Source: Lachnospiraceae bacterium
GTDB lineage: Bacteria; Bacillota; Clostridia; Lachnospirales; Lachnospiraceae
Direction: 5' to 3'
DNA: 34,192 nt
NCBI GenBank assembly: GCA_024681775.1
Contig: JAILAF010000009.1
Coordinates: forward strand, 1-34,192
The position numbers and the translations under genes were made by a program. Of the stretch, positions 7,929 to 15,680 are shown piece by piece (the stretch's first letter is position 1; every line of letters begins with the position of its first letter). Below the pieces are notes generated by a model. That model was not told where the DNA came from and did no database searches. It was given only the letters and a program-made list of their open reading frames with translations.

Positions 7929-7965
7929 GTTTGAAAGAAAAGCGCACAAACGTTTTCTTTCAAAT
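7929..7965. repeat. Stem-loop of the conserved-loop family (member A)
   Basis: GTTTGAAAG-AAAA / TTTT-CTTTCAAA(T) forms a stem of about 12 bp around the 11-base loop GCGCACAAACG. It lies between the LytM and bactofilin genes, just before the bactofilin ribosome site. The copy at 13419-13457 has the same stem with one extra base inserted on each arm (T and G, a wobble pair), which supports a selected structure. Confidence 0.65.
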
Positions 7966-7976
7966 CCCCCTCAATC

Positions 7977-8714
7977 TTATCCGTTGATGGACAGCTCGTC
8001 CATCGGACTGATGTACTCACCCTCAAACATCATCTCATAAACCAGCTTGTGCTTTTTGTCGGAAATGACGAACAGGGTATTGCCCCGGGATACGCTCTCC
8101 CCTTCCTTCACCATCACATCGTCCGCATTGCGGTAGATGGTAATATAGCCGTTCCCGTGATCGATGGTGACGCAGTGACCATAGGTCTCGTCGTCCTCGA
8201 TGGATGTCACGACGCCGGCTGCGGAAGCAACCACCGCCGTACCGGCGGAAGCGGTAAAGATCAGGATCGGATGATCCTCATCGAACTCTTCCATGGAAGC
8301 GGAACTGGTCAGCGGGAACTCCGTAGGCACGGACTGGGAATTGATGGTCTCCGTCAGCTCTGCCTCGGCTGCAACCTTGGTATTCACGGTATCACTGAGG
8401 ATCTGAACCTCTCCCTGAAGAGAGTTGATGGTGGACTGGAGGGAAAGATTCTCCTCCTCCATGGCGGAGATCAGGTTGCCCTGCTCTGCGATCATATCCT
8501 GGTATACCGTCTCACGGTCCTTCTGAAGATAGAACAAACCCACCATGACGCCCAGAAAAACACTGAGTGTCAGAATCAGAATCCAGGAAACGACAGGGTG
8601 AAAAGTCATGGGCTTCACCTCAGCGTCTACTGCACTGGTGGTCATGATCATCAGATGCTGTGTCTTGCGACGATGCTTCTTTTGCTTTAAGGAAATCTGA
8701 TAAGAAGTTTCCAT
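7977..8714 (-). CDS. Membrane protein with coiled coil and degenerate LytM/M23 domain
   Basis: A 245-residue protein. A basic cytosolic N-terminus (KQKKHRRK) leads to one transmembrane helix (about 43-63), an extracellular coiled coil (65-125) and an M23/LytM-like domain (150-240). The domain keeps the fold signature (GTAVVASAAGVVTSIEDDETYG, TIDHGNGYITIY, VKEGESVSRGNTL) but not the zinc ligands: the HxxxD region is replaced by sequence around HPILIFTASAG, YAHL reads YRNA, and the HxH near the end reads YEM. It is therefore probably not a hydrolase but a regulator or scaffold, like the degenerate LytM factors EnvC and NlpD. The ATG at 8714 follows GGGAGG by six bases. It precedes the bactofilin gene in one operon. 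Confidence 0.85.
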   Translation of the reverse strand: METSYQISLKQKKHRRKTQHLMIMTTSAVDAEVKPMTFHPVVSWILILTLSVFLGVMVGLFYLQKDRETVYQDMIAEQGNLISAMEEENLSLQSTINSLQGEVQILSDTVNTKVAAEAELTETINSQSVPTEFPLTSSASMEEFDEDHPILIFTASAGTAVVASAAGVVTSIEDDETYGHCVTIDHGNGYITIYRNADDVMVKEGESVSRGNTLFVISDKKHKLVYEMMFEGEYISPMDELSING

Positions 8715-8756
8715 AACATACCTCCCAAATACCATTTATGACACTGGTGCCTTGTC

Positions 8757-8785
8757 ATAGTAACACATGGGATAAAAATATGCAA
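8757..8785 (-). promoter_or_regulatory. SigmaA promoter of the LytM-bactofilin operon
   Basis: Minus strand TTGCAT (8785-8780), 17-base spacer, TACTAT (8762-8757). The start codon is about 43 bases downstream. Confidence 0.65.
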
Positions 8786-8809
8786 CAAATAGTTAATATT
8801 TTTGTAATA

Positions 8810-8822
8810 TGTTTTGAAAACA
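8810..8822. promoter_or_regulatory. Palindrome upstream of the LytM-bactofilin promoter
   Basis: TGTTTTGAAAACA is a perfect 13-mer palindrome about 25 bases upstream of the -35 box. It shares the core GTTTTGAAAAC with the palindrome at the DUF1836 promoter (6794-6808). It could be a shared operator. Confidence 0.35.
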
Positions 8823-8829
8823 GGTGTGA

Positions 8830-9606
8830 CTAAACCTCACAAAACCGCGCTATTTCTGCAAAGTTCAGATTTCCGCCATAGATGTCAAGTGCGCTCCCCA
8901 CAGTGACATGGATCCTGTTCTTTCCCAGTTCCTTCAAGGCTTTCAGGTCATCCATGCTGTGCACGCCACCCGCATAAGTCACGGGAGACCGCTCCCAGTC
9001 TGACAAAAGGCTTACCAGAGCCCCTTCGATGCCACCACTCTTCCCCTCCACATCCACTGCGTGGATCAAATATTCGTCACAACTGTCAGAAAGATCTTCC
9101 AGCAATTTTAGGTTGACATAAGTCTTCGTTTCTTTCTGCCAACGGTCTGTCACAATGACATAACCGTCCTCCTTTTTGCGGCAGCTTAAATCCAGCACCA
9201 AATGCTCTTTTCCAACGGCTTTCACCATTTCTGACAGACGTTCCGGGTCCATTTTTCCGTCCCGAAAAACATAGGAAGTGACGATTACATGGGAGGCTCC
9301 CGCTCTTAAAAATTCCTCCGCATTGTCCGGACGGATGCCGCCTCCTGCCTGGAGGCCGCCGGGGTAAGCCCGCAAGGCCGCAAGGGCCTGGGCCTTCGTT
9401 GCTTCGTAGTGCTCGCTGGAGGCGGGATTGAGCAGGATCACATGGCCTCCCTTAAGGTGGTGCTCCGCAAAGAGGCGGGCATACGCCTCCGCCCCCTTTT
9501 CCGAAACAAAATTGTCCAGGGCGGCATCCCCCTCATCCTTGAGAGAGCTTCCCACGATCTGCTTTACTTTTCCGTTGTGGATATCGATACAGGGTCTGAA
9601 TTGCAT
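8830..9606 (-). CDS. hisA: Phosphoribosylformimino-AICAR-P isomerase, eukaryotic HIS6-type HisA
   Basis: A 258-residue TIM-barrel enzyme for the fourth step of histidine synthesis (ProFAR to PRFAR). It does not look like ordinary bacterial HisA but like yeast His6: FRPCIDIHNGKVKQIVG, QAGGGIRPDN, HVIVTSYVF, LVLDLSCRKKEDGYVIVTDR, EYLIHAVDVEGKSGGI, VTYAGGVHSMDDL and GSALDIYGGNL all have close equivalents in His6. The catalytic aspartates are plausibly in CIDIH and HAVDVEG. A strong AAGGAG precedes the ATG. The gene stands alone, with no other his genes in the window, just downstream of the dapB terminator. This class has been noted in a few bacteria and attributed to transfer. Confidence 0.85.
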   Translation of the reverse strand: MQFRPCIDIHNGKVKQIVGSSLKDEGDAALDNFVSEKGAEAYARLFAEHHLKGGHVILLNPASSEHYEATKAQALAALRAYPGGLQAGGGIRPDNAEEFLRAGASHVIVTSYVFRDGKMDPERLSEMVKAVGKEHLVLDLSCRKKEDGYVIVTDRWQKETKTYVNLKLLEDLSDSCDEYLIHAVDVEGKSGGIEGALVSLLSDWERSPVTYAGGVHSMDDLKALKELGKNRIHVTVGSALDIYGGNLNFAEIARFCEV

Positions 9607-9629
9607 GGACTTACTCCTTGTAATGCAAA

Positions 9630-9663
9630 AGAGGACTCCGAAACGAATCGTTCCGAGTCCTCT
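9630..9663 (-). terminator. Terminator after dapB, close upstream of hisA
   Basis: AGAGGACTC / GAGTCCTCT is a 9-bp stem with partial inner pairing, followed on the minus strand by TTTTGC. It ends dapA-dapB and lies only 24 bases before the hisA start codon, leaving little room for a separate promoter. Confidence 0.7.
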
Positions 9664-9685
9664 CGTTTTATCTGCACTTTTGCAC

Positions 9686-10441
9686 TTAACCGATCACATC
9701 GCTCATATTATAGAGGCCGGGCGCCTTCCCTACCAGGAACTGGGCTGCGCTGATGGCGCCTCTTGCGAATACAGCTCGGGAATATGCTCTGTGGGAGAAG
9801 GTGATGACCTCATCCTGTCCGGCAAAGATCACATCATGATCCCCTACGATGCTGCCGCCGCGGATGGCGGAGATACCGATCTCCTCCTTGGGTCTCTTCA
9901 TCCGTCTGCCGGTGCGGTCGTAGACATACTGGTACTTCTCGGGCAGGGCATCGTTGATGGCATTTGCCAGGGCGTAAGCCGTGCCGCTGGGAGCGTCCAG
10001 CTTGCGGTTGTGATGCTTCTCCACGATCTCGATATCGAATCCCGCAGGATCCAGGACAGCCGTAGCCTCCTTCAGGAGCTTCATCAAAAGGTTGATCCCC
10101 AGGCTCATGTTAGCGCTCATGAGGATCGCCACCTTGGTGGAACAGACTCTCAATTTGGAGATCTGGTCATCGCTGAGGCCGGTGGTGCACAGAACCAGCG
10201 GGATCCCGCGGTCCACACACTCGTCCAGGAGCCCGTCCAGCGCTACCACATTGGAAAAATCAATGATGACATCCGCATCCACTCTGCAATCCGCAATGTT
10301 GGAAAAAACGGGGTATTGATTGTGTCCGTCGTCAAAGGCATCCACACCGGCCACGATCTCCACATCATCCATCTCGTCGATCATCGCGGTGATGGTACGT
10401 CCCATACGGCCGTTACAGCCGTGCATGATCACTCTGGTCAT
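9686..10441 (-). CDS. dapB: 4-hydroxy-tetrahydrodipicolinate reductase
   Basis: A 251-residue NAD(P)H-dependent reductase of the diaminopimelate/lysine pathway, second enzyme after DapA. The nucleotide-binding loop is GCNGRMGR near the N-terminus; the substrate and catalytic segment is EKHHNRKLDAPSGTA, with IGISAIRGGSIVGDH further on. The ATG at 10441 follows TAAGGAGGGGAG. It lies 23 bases after the dapA stop, so the two form an operon that supplies diaminopimelate for the cell wall. Length is normal. Confidence 0.95.
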   Translation of the reverse strand: MTRVIMHGCNGRMGRTITAMIDEMDDVEIVAGVDAFDDGHNQYPVFSNIADCRVDADVIIDFSNVVALDGLLDECVDRGIPLVLCTTGLSDDQISKLRVCSTKVAILMSANMSLGINLLMKLLKEATAVLDPAGFDIEIVEKHHNRKLDAPSGTAYALANAINDALPEKYQYVYDRTGRRMKRPKEEIGISAIRGGSIVGDHDVIFAGQDEVITFSHRAYSRAVFARGAISAAQFLVGKAPGLYNMSDVIG

Positions 10442-10464
10442 AAAACTCCCCTCCTTATTCCGCA

Positions 10465-11349
10465 TTAAAGTACGCCGTAGTCCTTCATCGCCTTCGTCAG
10501 GCGCTCGACATTCGCAGGCTCCATCTCCGTCAGCGGCATACGAAGGGTTCCGCCGCACACGCCCTGAAGCTCCAGCGCCTTCTTCACGGGGATGGGATTG
10601 ACCTCACAGAACAGCGCCTTCACCAGCTCAATGGCTTCCAGCTGCATCCTGCAGCTCTCCTTCACATCGCCATCCAGGTACTTCTGACAGATCTCGTGGG
10701 TCTGTCTGGGGGCCACATTGGCGAGTACGGAGATCACACCCTTGCCGCCCAGGCTCATGATGGGAACGATCTCATCATCGTTGCCGGAGTAGATATCCAG
10801 CATGCCGTGGGTCAGAGACGCGAGCTCAGCCACCTGGCTGATGTTGCCGCTGGCTTCCTTCACACCTACGATATTGGGCACATCCTTCGCAAGTCTTGCG
10901 ATGGTGGCGGGCTGGATGTTGCAGCCGGTTCGGCTGGGAACATTGTACAGGATCACGGGGATATGAATGGACTCCGCCGTCGCCTTGAAGTGCTGATACA
11001 GGCCGTTCTGGGTGGCCTTGTTGTAGTAGGGGCTCACCAGCAGGACGCCGTCCGCACCGTATTTTTCCGCCTCCTGGGACAGGTAGATGGCAGTCTCGGT
11101 GCAGTTGGAGCCGGTACCCGCGATCACGGGGATGCGGCCATTCACCACCTCGATGCAGAAACGAACGGTCTCCAGGTGCTCCTCATGGCTCTGGGTCGCC
11201 GCCTCACCGGTGGTGCCGCAGACGATGATGGCATCGGTGCCACCCTCGATCTGGATCTCGATCAGTTTACGAAACGCTTCAAAATCTACAGAACCGTCCT
11301 CCTTCATGGGAGTGACGATCGCTACTCCGGAACCGGTAAATAATGCCAT
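10465..11349 (-). CDS. dapA: 4-hydroxy-tetrahydrodipicolinate synthase
   Basis: A 294-residue TIM-barrel aldolase that condenses pyruvate with aspartate semialdehyde. Visible features: TGSGVAIVTPM at the start, GTTGEAATQ, the catalytic tyrosine in ILYNVPSRTG, the Schiff-base lysine in GVKEASGN and YSGNDDEI. The ATG at 11349 has AAGGAGGAAG upstream; in-frame codons further back overlap the promoter. No lysine riboswitch is seen in the short leader. It heads the dapA-dapB operon. Confidence 0.96.
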   Translation of the reverse strand: MALFTGSGVAIVTPMKEDGSVDFEAFRKLIEIQIEGGTDAIIVCGTTGEAATQSHEEHLETVRFCIEVVNGRIPVIAGTGSNCTETAIYLSQEAEKYGADGVLLVSPYYNKATQNGLYQHFKATAESIHIPVILYNVPSRTGCNIQPATIARLAKDVPNIVGVKEASGNISQVAELASLTHGMLDIYSGNDDEIVPIMSLGGKGVISVLANVAPRQTHEICQKYLDGDVKESCRMQLEAIELVKALFCEVNPIPVKKALELQGVCGGTLRMPLTEMEPANVERLTKAMKDYGVL

Positions 11350-11422
11350 GAATCCTTCCTCCTTATGGATCATGGTGAGGGGAAATGCAAAGATATTCCC
11401 ACTCATCCGATAAATCACGGTA

Positions 11423-11451
11423 ATTATAACAAACGAAAGTGTGCTTGGCAA
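11423..11451 (-). promoter_or_regulatory. SigmaA promoter for dapA
   Basis: Minus strand TTGCCA (11451-11446), 17-base spacer, TATAAT (11428-11423). The leader is about 65 bases. The -35 box abuts the inverted repeat at 11450-11471. Confidence 0.8.
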
Positions 11452-11471
11452 TAATGCGGAAACGCATTATT
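11450..11471. promoter_or_regulatory. Perfect inverted repeat next to the dapA -35 box
   Basis: AATAATGCG-GAAA-CGCATTATT has 9-bp arms. It lies 4 bases after the typA stop and overlaps the dapA -35 by two bases. It lacks a T-run on the minus strand, so it is either a weak typA terminator or a binding site controlling dapA. Confidence 0.5.
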
Positions 11472-11475
11472 TCCC

Positions 11476-13308
11476 TTAATTGCTAAAGCCTGCGCGCTTT
11501 CGAAGACGGGGATCCAGGATTTTTTTACGGATCCGCAGATTGGAGGGGGTCACCTCCAGAAGCTCGTCGGTATCGATGAAGTCCAGCGCCTGCTCCAGGG
11601 AAAGGATCCTGGGGGGAACCAGGCGCAGCGCCTCGTCCGCACTGGAAGAACGGGTGTTGGTCAGCTGCTTTTTCTTGCAGACATTGATCTCGATGTCCTC
11701 GGACTTTCCGGTCTGCCCTACCACCATGCCGGCGTAGACCTTCTCGCCGGGGCCGATGAAGAGGGTCCCGCGCTCCTGCGCATTGAACAGGCCGTAGGTG
11801 ATGGCTTCGCCGGGCTCAAAAGCGATGAGGCTTCCCTGCTTCCGGTACTGGATATCTCCCTTGTAGGGCGCATAGCCGTCAAATACGGTATTCAGGATAC
11901 CGTTGCCCTTGGTATCCGTCATGAATTCCCCGCGGTAGCCGATGAGGCCTCTGGCGGGAATGGAAAACTCCAGTCTGGTATAAGTGCCGCCGGAAATGCT
12001 GCCCATATTCCGCAGCTCACCCTTCCGTGCCCCCAGCTTCTCGATGACCGCACCGGCGTAGTCGTTGGGTACGTCGATGTAGGCCAGCTCCATGGGCTCC
12101 GTCTTTTTGCCGTTCTCATCTTCATGATAGAGAACCTCTGCCTTGGATACGGCGAATTCATAGCCCTCTCTGCGCATGGTCTCGATGAGGACGGACAGAT
12201 GGAGCTCGCCTCTGCCTGAGACCTTAAAGCGGTCCATATCCTCCGTCTCCTCCACCCGAAGAGAAACATCCGTGTTCAGCTCACGGAACAGACGCTCTCT
12301 GATGTGACGGCTGGTGACATATTTTCCTTCCTGTCCTGCCAGAGGGCTGTCATTGACCATAAAGTCCATGGCGATGGTGGGCTCGGAGATCTTCTGGAAA
12401 GGAATGGGCTCTACCGCATCGGGGCTGCACAGGGTATCGCCGATGTGCAGATCAGAGATGCCGCTGATGGCAACGATGGAGCCGATGCCCGCCTCCCGGA
12501 CCTCCACTTTGTTCAGGCCGTCAAACTCGTACAGCTTGCTGACCTTGGTCTTGATCAGTTTGTCGGGCTCGTGGTGATTGCAGATCACCACCTCCTGGTT
12601 CACGCTGATGGTGCCGTTGTCCACCTTACCGACGCCGATCCGTCCCACATACTCATTGTAATCGATGGTGGAGATCAGCACCTGGGTCCCTGCTTCGGGA
12701 TCTCCCTCGGGTGCGGGGATGTAGTCCAGGATGGTCTCAAAAAGCGGCTCCATGTCGGTGCCGGGGGTGCTTGCATCCAGGCTGGCGACGCCGGTCTTGG
12801 CAGAGGCATAGACAAAGGGGCAGTCCAGCTGGGAGTCGTCCGCATCCAGCTCCAGAAACAGCTCCAGCACCTCATCCACCACCTCGTCGGGTCTGGCCTC
12901 GGGCCGGTCGATCTTGTTGATGCACACGATGACGGGGAGCTTCAGCTCCAGCGCCTTGCGCAACACGAATTTGGTCTGGGGCATGGCGCCCTCAAAAGCA
13001 TCCACCACCAGGATGACGCCGTTGACCATCTTCAGGACACGCTCCACCTCGCCGCCGAAATCCGCGTGGCCCGGGGTGTCGATGATGTTGATCTTGGTAT
13101 TTTTGTAGGTGACTGCAGTGTTCTTGGACAGGATGGTGATACCGCGCTCCCGCTCCAGATCGTTGGAGTCCATGACGCGCTCCGCCACCTCCTGATTCTC
13201 ACGGAACACACCGGACTGCTTTAACAGCTCGTCCACAAGGGTGGTCTTCCCATGATCGACATGGGCGATGATCGCTACGTTTCTTACGTCTTCTCTCTTC
13301 TGAATCAT
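11476..13308 (-). CDS. typA: Ribosome-associated GTPase TypA/BipA
   Basis: A 610-residue translational GTPase of the EF-G/LepA class that binds the 70S ribosome and supports ribosome assembly and growth under stress or cold. Motifs: [10 protein letters not shown] (G1), RERGITI (G2), DTPGHADF (G3), NKID (G4). Domains II, III and V follow, with the TypA-specific C-terminus ([38 protein letters not shown]). The ATG at 13308 follows CGGAGG by eight bases. The 179-base gap to recN consists largely of hairpins (13325-13457) and forms the typA leader if transcription starts upstream. Confidence 0.96.
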   Translation of the reverse strand: MIQKREDVRNVAIIAHVDHGKTTLVDELLKQSGVFRENQEVAERVMDSNDLERERGITILSKNTAVTYKNTKINIIDTPGHADFGGEVERVLKMVNGVILVVDAFEGAMPQTKFVLRKALELKLPVIVCINKIDRPEARPDEVVDEVLELFLELDADDSQLDCPFVYASAKTGVASLDASTPGTDMEPLFETILDYIPAPEGDPEAGTQVLISTIDYNEYVGRIGVGKVDNGTISVNQEVVICNHHEPDKLIKTKVSKLYEFDGLNKVEVREAGIGSIVAISGISDLHIGDTLCSPDAVEPIPFQKISEPTIAMDFMVNDSPLAGQEGKYVTSRHIRERLFRELNTDVSLRVEETEDMDRFKVSGRGELHLSVLIETMRREGYEFAVSKAEVLYHEDENGKKTEPMELAYIDVPNDYAGAVIEKLGARKGELRNMGSISGGTYTRLEFSIPARGLIGYRGEFMTDTKGNGILNTVFDGYAPYKGDIQYRKQGSLIAFEPGEAITYGLFNAQERGTLFIGPGEKVYAGMVVGQTGKSEDIEINVCKKKQLTNTRSSSADEALRLVPPRILSLEQALDFIDTDELLEVTPSNLRIRKKILDPRLRKRAGFSN

Positions 13309-13324
13309 TTTTTCATCCTCCGAC

Positions 13325-13457
13325 GCCTGCAAATTTCATTTGCAGGCTCTTGAGGAGAAAACTGCGAATGCAGTTTCTCCGATAAGATCATGCAGTTTTG
13401 CCATCCGGCAAAACTGACGTTTGAAAGTAAAAGCGCATCAACGTTTTGCTTTCAAAC
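13325..13457 (-). ncRNA. Four-hairpin structured leader upstream of typA
   Basis: Four stem-loops stand in a row between recN and typA. In minus-strand order they are: H1 at 13457-13419 (GTTTGAAAG...CTTTCAAAC, about 14 bp, loop of the GCGCA family); H2 at 13416-13393 (CAGTTTTGCC-GGAT-GGCAAAACTG, 10 bp perfect); H3 at 13380-13354 (GGAGAAACTGC / GCAGTTTTCTCC, 11 bp with one bulge); and H4 at 13347-13325 (GCCTGCAAAT-GAA-ATTTGCAGGC, 10 bp perfect). None has a T-run. The 3' arms of H2 and H3 share AAAACTGC / GCAGTTTT and could pair with each other instead. The typA ribosome site lies just after H4. It may be a regulatory leader or a composite repeat. Confidence 0.55.
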
Positions 13458-13487
13458 AAATCTCCTCACATCTCAAGCGAGCGTTTT

Positions 13488-15164
13488 TCAGATTTTGCTC
13501 TTCGCCGCCTGCATCTTCATCTCGCGGGCATTTTCCAGCGCAGCCTCGGTGATCGTATCCGCCCCCAGGAGTCTGGCCAGTTCCGCAAGACTTTCCTCTT
13601 CACTCGCGGGATGGACCCCGGTGCTGGTGGAGCCCCCCTCAGAGGTTTTTTCGATGATGTAATGGGAATCCGCCATTGCGGCGATCTGGGGCAGATGGGT
13701 GATACAGATCACCTGATGGGCCCGGGATACCTTCCCCAGCTGGGTGCTGACCTTCCATGCGGTCTTGCCGCTGATGCCCGCATCGATCTCGTCAAAGATC
13801 AGGGCATCGCACCCGTCTCTCCCTGCAAGCACTGTTTTCACCGCCAGCATGATACGGGAAAGTTCACCGCCGCTGGCCACATTCTGCAACGGTTTTCTGG
13901 GCTCTCCGGGATTCACGGAAATGCGGAACTCCACATCATCCGCGCCCTTGCTTCCCATGGGAGCTTCCTCCACGGCGATCTCGAAATCCACCGCATCGAA
14001 ATTCAGCTCGGACAGCGCAGCGGAAAGTTCCTTCTCCAGCGCCTTCGCCCTGGCCCTGCGCACCGCGGTGAGCTTCCCGCAGAGGGAGGCCTGCTCGGCC
14101 TTCGCGGCGGAGAGCTTGCTACGGAGCTTCTCCAGGTAGGCGTCGTAATCCTCGAACCTCGCCAGGGATTCCCTGCATTTTGCCCCATACGCCAGCACTT
14201 CCTCGATGGTGCGGCCGTATTTGTCCTTCAGACGGTTCACCAGATCCAGGCGATCCTGCACCGTCCGAAAGGCGTCCTCGTCGAACTCCGCATCCGACAG
14301 ATAGGATGAGATGCTGCGGTTAAAATCCGCCAGCAGATCCTCTGCCTGCAGCAGCAGCTCTTCCTGCTCATGAAGCCTGTCATCATAGGCGGTGACCACC
14401 CGCAGACTCCGCAGTGCCCTGGAAACCTGCTCTGCCGCGGAATCCTCTCCCACACCGGTGTCCCGGTAGCACTCTCCCAGGCCTTCCAGAATCTGACGGG
14501 AATTCACCATCCTGCGGTAGTCCCGCTCCAGCTCCTCGTCCTCACCGGGAACGAGATGCGCTTCCTCGATCTCCCTGCATTCAAATTCCGCCAGGCTCTG
14601 CTCCCTGCTTAAGGCGTCCGTGTCCTTCTCCTCGCCGGCCAGTTCCGCCTCCAGATCCGCCACCAGACGGTAGGCACTGCGCACCTGCTCCGGAAGATTG
14701 CCCTCTTCCTCCGCGCCGTACTGGTCCAGGATCTCCAGGTGGGAGCTTTTGTGCAGCAGGGTCTCGCTCTCATGCTGACCATGGACGGTAATGAGCTCGG
14801 AAGCCAGGCTTTTCAGCTGTTTGGTGGTGACACTCTCGCCGTTGATCCGGCAGGAGCTCCTGCCGGGGGAAAACTTGCGGCTGATGATGACCAGGCCATC
14901 CTCCGGAGGGTCCAGATCCATCTCAGCCATGGCCTCCCTTAAGGTCTCGCTCTCGGAACGGAAGACCAGCTCTACCTGCGCGGTGTCCGCGCCGTGACGC
15001 AGCATCCCGGGATCAAAGCGATCTCCCAGCGCCAGTCCCACAGAGCCCATGAGGAGGCTCTTGCCTGCGCCGGTCTCACCCGTCAGGATGTTGAGACCGG
15101 GCCCGAAACGGGCCTCGGCGTCCTCCATCAGTGCCAGATTTTTGACATGAATACTTTCTAACAT
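13488..15164 (-). CDS. recN: DNA repair protein RecN
   Basis: A 558-residue SMC-like ATPase that acts early in double-strand break repair. The N-terminal ATPase half has LTGETGAGKSLL, a central coiled coil spans roughly 150-360, and the C-terminal half has ASGGELSRIMLA (signature) and IFDEIDAGISG (Walker B) followed by ITHLPQIA. The ATG at 15164 follows AAGGAG by seven bases. It is the last gene of the asp23-recN operon and lies 57 bases after argR, as in Bacillus. In sporeformers recN is usually followed by spoIVB and spo0A; here typA follows. Confidence 0.96.
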   Translation of the reverse strand: MLESIHVKNLALMEDAEARFGPGLNILTGETGAGKSLLMGSVGLALGDRFDPGMLRHGADTAQVELVFRSESETLREAMAEMDLDPPEDGLVIISRKFSPGRSSCRINGESVTTKQLKSLASELITVHGQHESETLLHKSSHLEILDQYGAEEEGNLPEQVRSAYRLVADLEAELAGEEKDTDALSREQSLAEFECREIEEAHLVPGEDEELERDYRRMVNSRQILEGLGECYRDTGVGEDSAAEQVSRALRSLRVVTAYDDRLHEQEELLLQAEDLLADFNRSISSYLSDAEFDEDAFRTVQDRLDLVNRLKDKYGRTIEEVLAYGAKCRESLARFEDYDAYLEKLRSKLSAAKAEQASLCGKLTAVRRARAKALEKELSAALSELNFDAVDFEIAVEEAPMGSKGADDVEFRISVNPGEPRKPLQNVASGGELSRIMLAVKTVLAGRDGCDALIFDEIDAGISGKTAWKVSTQLGKVSRAHQVICITHLPQIAAMADSHYIIEKTSEGGSTSTGVHPASEEESLAELARLLGADTITEAALENAREMKMQAAKSKI

Positions 15165-15221
15165 ATGCACACTCCTTGTGCCTTCTCCGAAAGGAGTCTG
15201 CCCGGACTCCAAAAGCAGGGC

Positions 15222-15680
15222 TTACGCCTTGCTGAGCATACTTGAGATCAGGTCCATCAGGGCCTCCGTATCTCTGGAGGTACGCACTGCGACGAAGATG
15301 GTATCGTCTCCCGCGATGCACCCCAGCACACGGTCAAAATGCATGGCGTCGATGGCCGCAGCCACCGCCATAGCCATCCCGGATACCGTGCGGATCACCA
15401 GGATATTCTCGGCTCTGTCCATGGACAGGAAGCCGTCCCGCAGCACGCGGATGAATTTATCTCCCAGGTCTTCCTTGCCGGCGGACAGGGCCACATAGCG
15501 CTGCCCCTTGTCGGTGGAAGCCACCTTGGTCAGACGCAGTTCCCGAATGTCTCTGGAGACCGTTGCCTGGGTTACCTGACATCCCCGCTCCAGAAGCAGG
15601 TCCGCAAGTTCCTCCTGGGTGGATACTCTGTTTGTTTCGATGATCTCCAGGATCAAATTGTGTCTGGCTTTCTTGTTCAT
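15222..15680 (-). CDS. argR: Arginine repressor ArgR/AhrC
   Basis: A 152-residue arginine-dependent hexameric regulator of arginine synthesis and breakdown. The winged-helix N-domain (about 1-70) contains TQEELADLL and QATVSRDIRELRL; the C-domain carries the oligomerisation and arginine site (GCIAGDDTIFVAVRT). The ATG at 15680 overlaps the nadK stop by one base (TGATG), with GGAG eight bases upstream, which indicates translational coupling. Length is normal. Confidence 0.94.
   Translation of the reverse strand: MNKKARHNLILEIIETNRVSTQEELADLLLERGCQVTQATVSRDIRELRLTKVASTDKGQRYVALSAGKEDLGDKFIRVLRDGFLSMDRAENILVIRTVSGMAMAVAAAIDAMHFDRVLGCIAGDDTIFVAVRTSRDTEALMDLISSMLSKA

Noticed and set aside
7977-8714. 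Active M23 endopeptidase
   Set aside because: None of the zinc-binding His/Asp residues of the M23 motifs is in place.
11350-11422. Lysine riboswitch before dapA
   Set aside because: The leader after the promoter is only about 65 bases, too short for the aptamer, and has none of its conserved blocks.
13325-13457. CRISPR array, because of several repeats in a row
   Set aside because: The elements are four different hairpins, not copies of one direct repeat with spacers, and no cas genes are near.
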